NCBI GenBank assembly: GCA_001399705.1
Contig: LJCR01000198.1
Coordinates: 1 to 5,379 of the forward strand
Source of the DNA: Kouleothrix aurantiaca
GTDB taxonomy: Bacteria; Chloroflexota; Chloroflexia; Chloroflexales; Roseiflexaceae
Direction: 5' to 3'
DNA length: 5,379 nt
The first letter of the stretch is position 1; every line of letters begins with the position of its first letter. Under the pieces are notes generated by a model that was not told the origin of the DNA, ran no database searches, and saw only the letters and a program-made list of their open reading frames with translations. The position numbers were made by a program, and so were the translations under genes. This document shows, in pieces, positions 4,266 to 5,379 of this stretch.

Positions 4266-4856
4266 CTAACTTTCCTGCTCCAGCGCGGCTTTGCTGACAC
4301 GGCGCTGCTGGCTGCTCTGCCAGAGCATTTGCGGCACCACAATGCGTGTTGCGTCGGCGGAAGGCGCGCCGGGTGGGACGCTGACATCCAGGCCGAACTC
4401 GCGGTAGGCTTTGTAGATCAGCTGGCTGCAGTAGAATGCCGCATCGGTATTCGGATCGAAGAAGTTGACGTTGTAGGGTTTGTCTTCGGCGGCCTGCAGC
4501 GCGCAGTAATCGGCAACCGCCGCGCGCACCTCGTCGGCGCTCACGCCAGGCGCGGCGCGATCTGCGAGCGGGTAGGCCACGCCCACCAGCGAGTCGATCA
4601 GCCAGCGCTCGCCGGCCAGCTGCCCGGCTTCCCAGCGCTCGCCGGGCATGTCGAACAGCAGCACGCCGCGCGCGCCCGCCTCTACGCAGCGCCCGCCCGG
4701 GCCAAGATATAAAACCGTATGGTCAACCTCGCCTGGCACCAGCAGGCCCAGCGCCTGCCAGAGCTTGCCCATGGTTGTGGCGGCCGAGCCGTCGGTGGTG
4801 CAGATAATATCGCCGGTGCAGACCGGTAAACCATTCATTGTCGATCGGTAGATCAT
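4266..4856 (-). CDS. YiiX/YaeF-like permuted papain-fold cysteine hydrolase (NlpC/P60 superfamily)
   Basis: A 196-residue protein resembling the YiiX/YebB/YaeF group of circularly permuted papain-like hydrolases. GDIICT (15-20) begins the fold, the catalytic His lies in DHTVLYLG (His46), Glu59 follows in CVEAGARGV, and the catalytic Cys is Cys143 in FYCSQLIYKAY. The His-before-Cys order is what distinguishes the permuted group from classical NlpC/P60 enzymes. Such enzymes are thought to cleave amide or ester bonds in peptidoglycan, lipid or peptide substrates; the substrate here is unknown. No signal peptide or membrane helix is visible, so it may act in the cytoplasm. The ATG at 4854-4856 has GAGG four bases upstream (a short spacing) and lies just downstream of a candidate promoter. 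The longer start at 4931 lies inside that promoter, and the ATG at 4838 lacks a ribosome site. Confidence 0.82.
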   Translation of the reverse strand: MIYRSTMNGLPVCTGDIICTTDGSAATTMGKLWQALGLLVPGEVDHTVLYLGPGGRCVEAGARGVLLFDMPGERWEAGQLAGERWLIDSLVGVAYPLADRAAPGVSADEVRAAVADYCALQAAEDKPYNVNFFDPNTDAAFYCSQLIYKAYREFGLDVSVPPGAPSADATRIVVPQMLWQSSQQRRVSKAALEQES

Positions 4857-4902
4857 AACACCTCGGCAAGCCCCACATCGTGCACAATCACACACGCGCG
4901 CA

Positions 4903-4931
4903 AGTGTACGCCACTCCACCCGAACGCGCAA
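4903..4931 (-). promoter_or_regulatory. Candidate promoter of the cysteine hydrolase gene
   Basis: On the minus strand TTGCGC (4931-4926) and TACACT (4908-4903) are 17 bases apart. The predicted start near 4896 gives a leader of about 40 bases to the ATG at 4856. The boxes are moderate matches, so this is tentative. Confidence 0.4.
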
Positions 4932-4953
4932 CCGTTGCTCATCTGCGCTTTAG

Positions 4954-4982
4954 TTGTTTCGCCCCTGCCTTTGTGCTAGGAT
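4954..4982 (+). promoter_or_regulatory. Promoter of the response regulator gene
   Basis: TTGTTT (4954-4959) and TAGGAT (4977-4982) are 17 bases apart with a TGC extended -10. The 12 bases at 4971-4982 match those of the citrate synthase promoter (690-701) at 11 positions. The predicted leader is about 24 bases long. Confidence 0.5.
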
Positions 4983-5012
4983 GCGAGCAGGCAAGCAGCA
5001 TGAGGGAAGCGT

Positions 5013-5379
5013 ATGGGGCAGCGCATTCTTATTGTCGAAGATGAAGCCGAGATCGCCGATTACCTGCGGCGCGGGCTGGCGTTTGAAGGATTCGCAACCG
5101 AGATCTGCGAAGATGGGCAGTTGGCGCTGAGCGCCGCGCGCGAGCGCCCGCCCGATGTCGTCGTGCTCGACCTGATGCTGCCAGGGCTGGATGGCATGGA
5201 AGTGGCCCGCCGCCTGCGCGCTGGCTCGAATGTTCCGATTATTATGTTAACTGCTCGCGAATCAGTCGCCGACCGCGTGGCAGGCCTGGAGTGTGGCGCC
5301 GACGACTATCTGGTCAAGCCTTTCGCCTTTGAGGAATTGCTGGCGCGCGTGCGGGTGCAGCTGCGCCGCCACCAGGCGC
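5013..5379 (+). CDS. OmpR/PhoB-type response regulator, receiver domain (partial, runs off the window)
   Basis: The frame opens at ATG 5013 and stays open to the end of the window, giving 122 residues of an N-terminal receiver domain. All hallmark positions are present: acidic pocket Glu9-Asp10 in VEDE, phosphoacceptor Asp53 in [11 protein letters not shown], Thr80 in MLTAR, and Lys102 in LVKPF. The [10 protein letters not shown] segment, and [12 protein letters not shown] leading out of the domain, are characteristic of the OmpR/PhoB class. A winged-helix DNA-binding domain is therefore expected beyond the window. It would be phosphorylated by a sensor histidine kinase, often encoded next door. 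A GAGGGA ribosome site lies six bases upstream of the start. It is divergent from the cysteine hydrolase gene. The regulon cannot be inferred. Confidence 0.93.
   Translation, partial: MGQRILIVEDEAEIADYLRRGLAFEGFATEICEDGQLALSAARERPPDVVVLDLMLPGLDGMEVARRLRAGSNVPIIMLTARESVADRVAGLECGADDYLVKPFAFEELLARVRVQLRRHQA

Noticed and set aside
3900..4712. A 270-codon plus-strand frame across the HAD and cysteine hydrolase genes
   Set aside because: It lies antisense to two clearly recognisable proteins and the gap between them, matches no family, and reflects GC-rich codon use on the other strand.
4857..4931. The longer cysteine hydrolase start at 4931
   Set aside because: The extra 25 residues are Cys/Arg-rich and unlike the family, and the start falls within the predicted promoter. 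The ATG at 4856 has a GAGG site.

Overview
The window is GC-rich bacterial DNA with G/C-biased third codon positions. The intergenic regions are distinctly AT-rich and carry recognisable sigma-70-type promoters, several with a TGn extended -10. Nothing in it fixes the species. The overall style (short-form prokaryotic citrate synthase, GC-rich coding, a GGAGGCA-type heptamer minisatellite) would suit a Chloroflexota-like bacterium, but this is only a weak inference. No tRNA, rRNA, insertion sequence, CRISPR array or phage gene is visible.

Layout. 1-131: the 3' end of a plus-strand gene I cannot name. 134-217: twelve 7-bp units starting two bases after its stop codon. 281-319: a G-quadruplex-like tract and a small hairpin downstream of a minus-strand gene. 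320-598 (-): a small MerR/excisionase-like helix-turn-helix (HTH) protein. 599-789: an AT-rich divergent control region with facing promoters and repeated TCAATA elements embedded in both -35 boxes. 790-1938 (+): a complete citrate/2-methylcitrate synthase, followed by a strong hairpin (1971-2001). 1939-2348: a non-coding stretch ending in a good promoter and a structured leader. 2349-2726 (+): a small SWIM zinc-finger protein. It meets an HD-domain phosphohydrolase (2723-3358, -) tail to tail, with both stop codons inside one CTAG. Upstream of that on the minus strand lie a HAD-superfamily phosphatase (3537-4199) and a YiiX/NlpC-P60-like cysteine hydrolase (4266-4856). Finally, an OmpR/PhoB-type response regulator begins at 5013 on the plus strand and runs off the window after its receiver domain.

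The most interesting unit is 320-1938. The HTH protein resembles the N-terminal HTH that, in one group of citrate-synthase-family proteins, is fused directly to the synthase. Here the two parts look like separate, divergently transcribed genes sharing a likely operator. This suggests that the HTH protein controls its own gene and the synthase gene. The synthase also appears to have Glu where the family's catalytic Asp normally sits.

The three minus-strand hydrolases are close and co-oriented. The cysteine hydrolase and HAD genes could share a transcript; the HD gene has its own candidate -10. No pathway linking them is evident. The response regulator starts a separate signalling unit whose partner kinase, if present, lies beyond the window.
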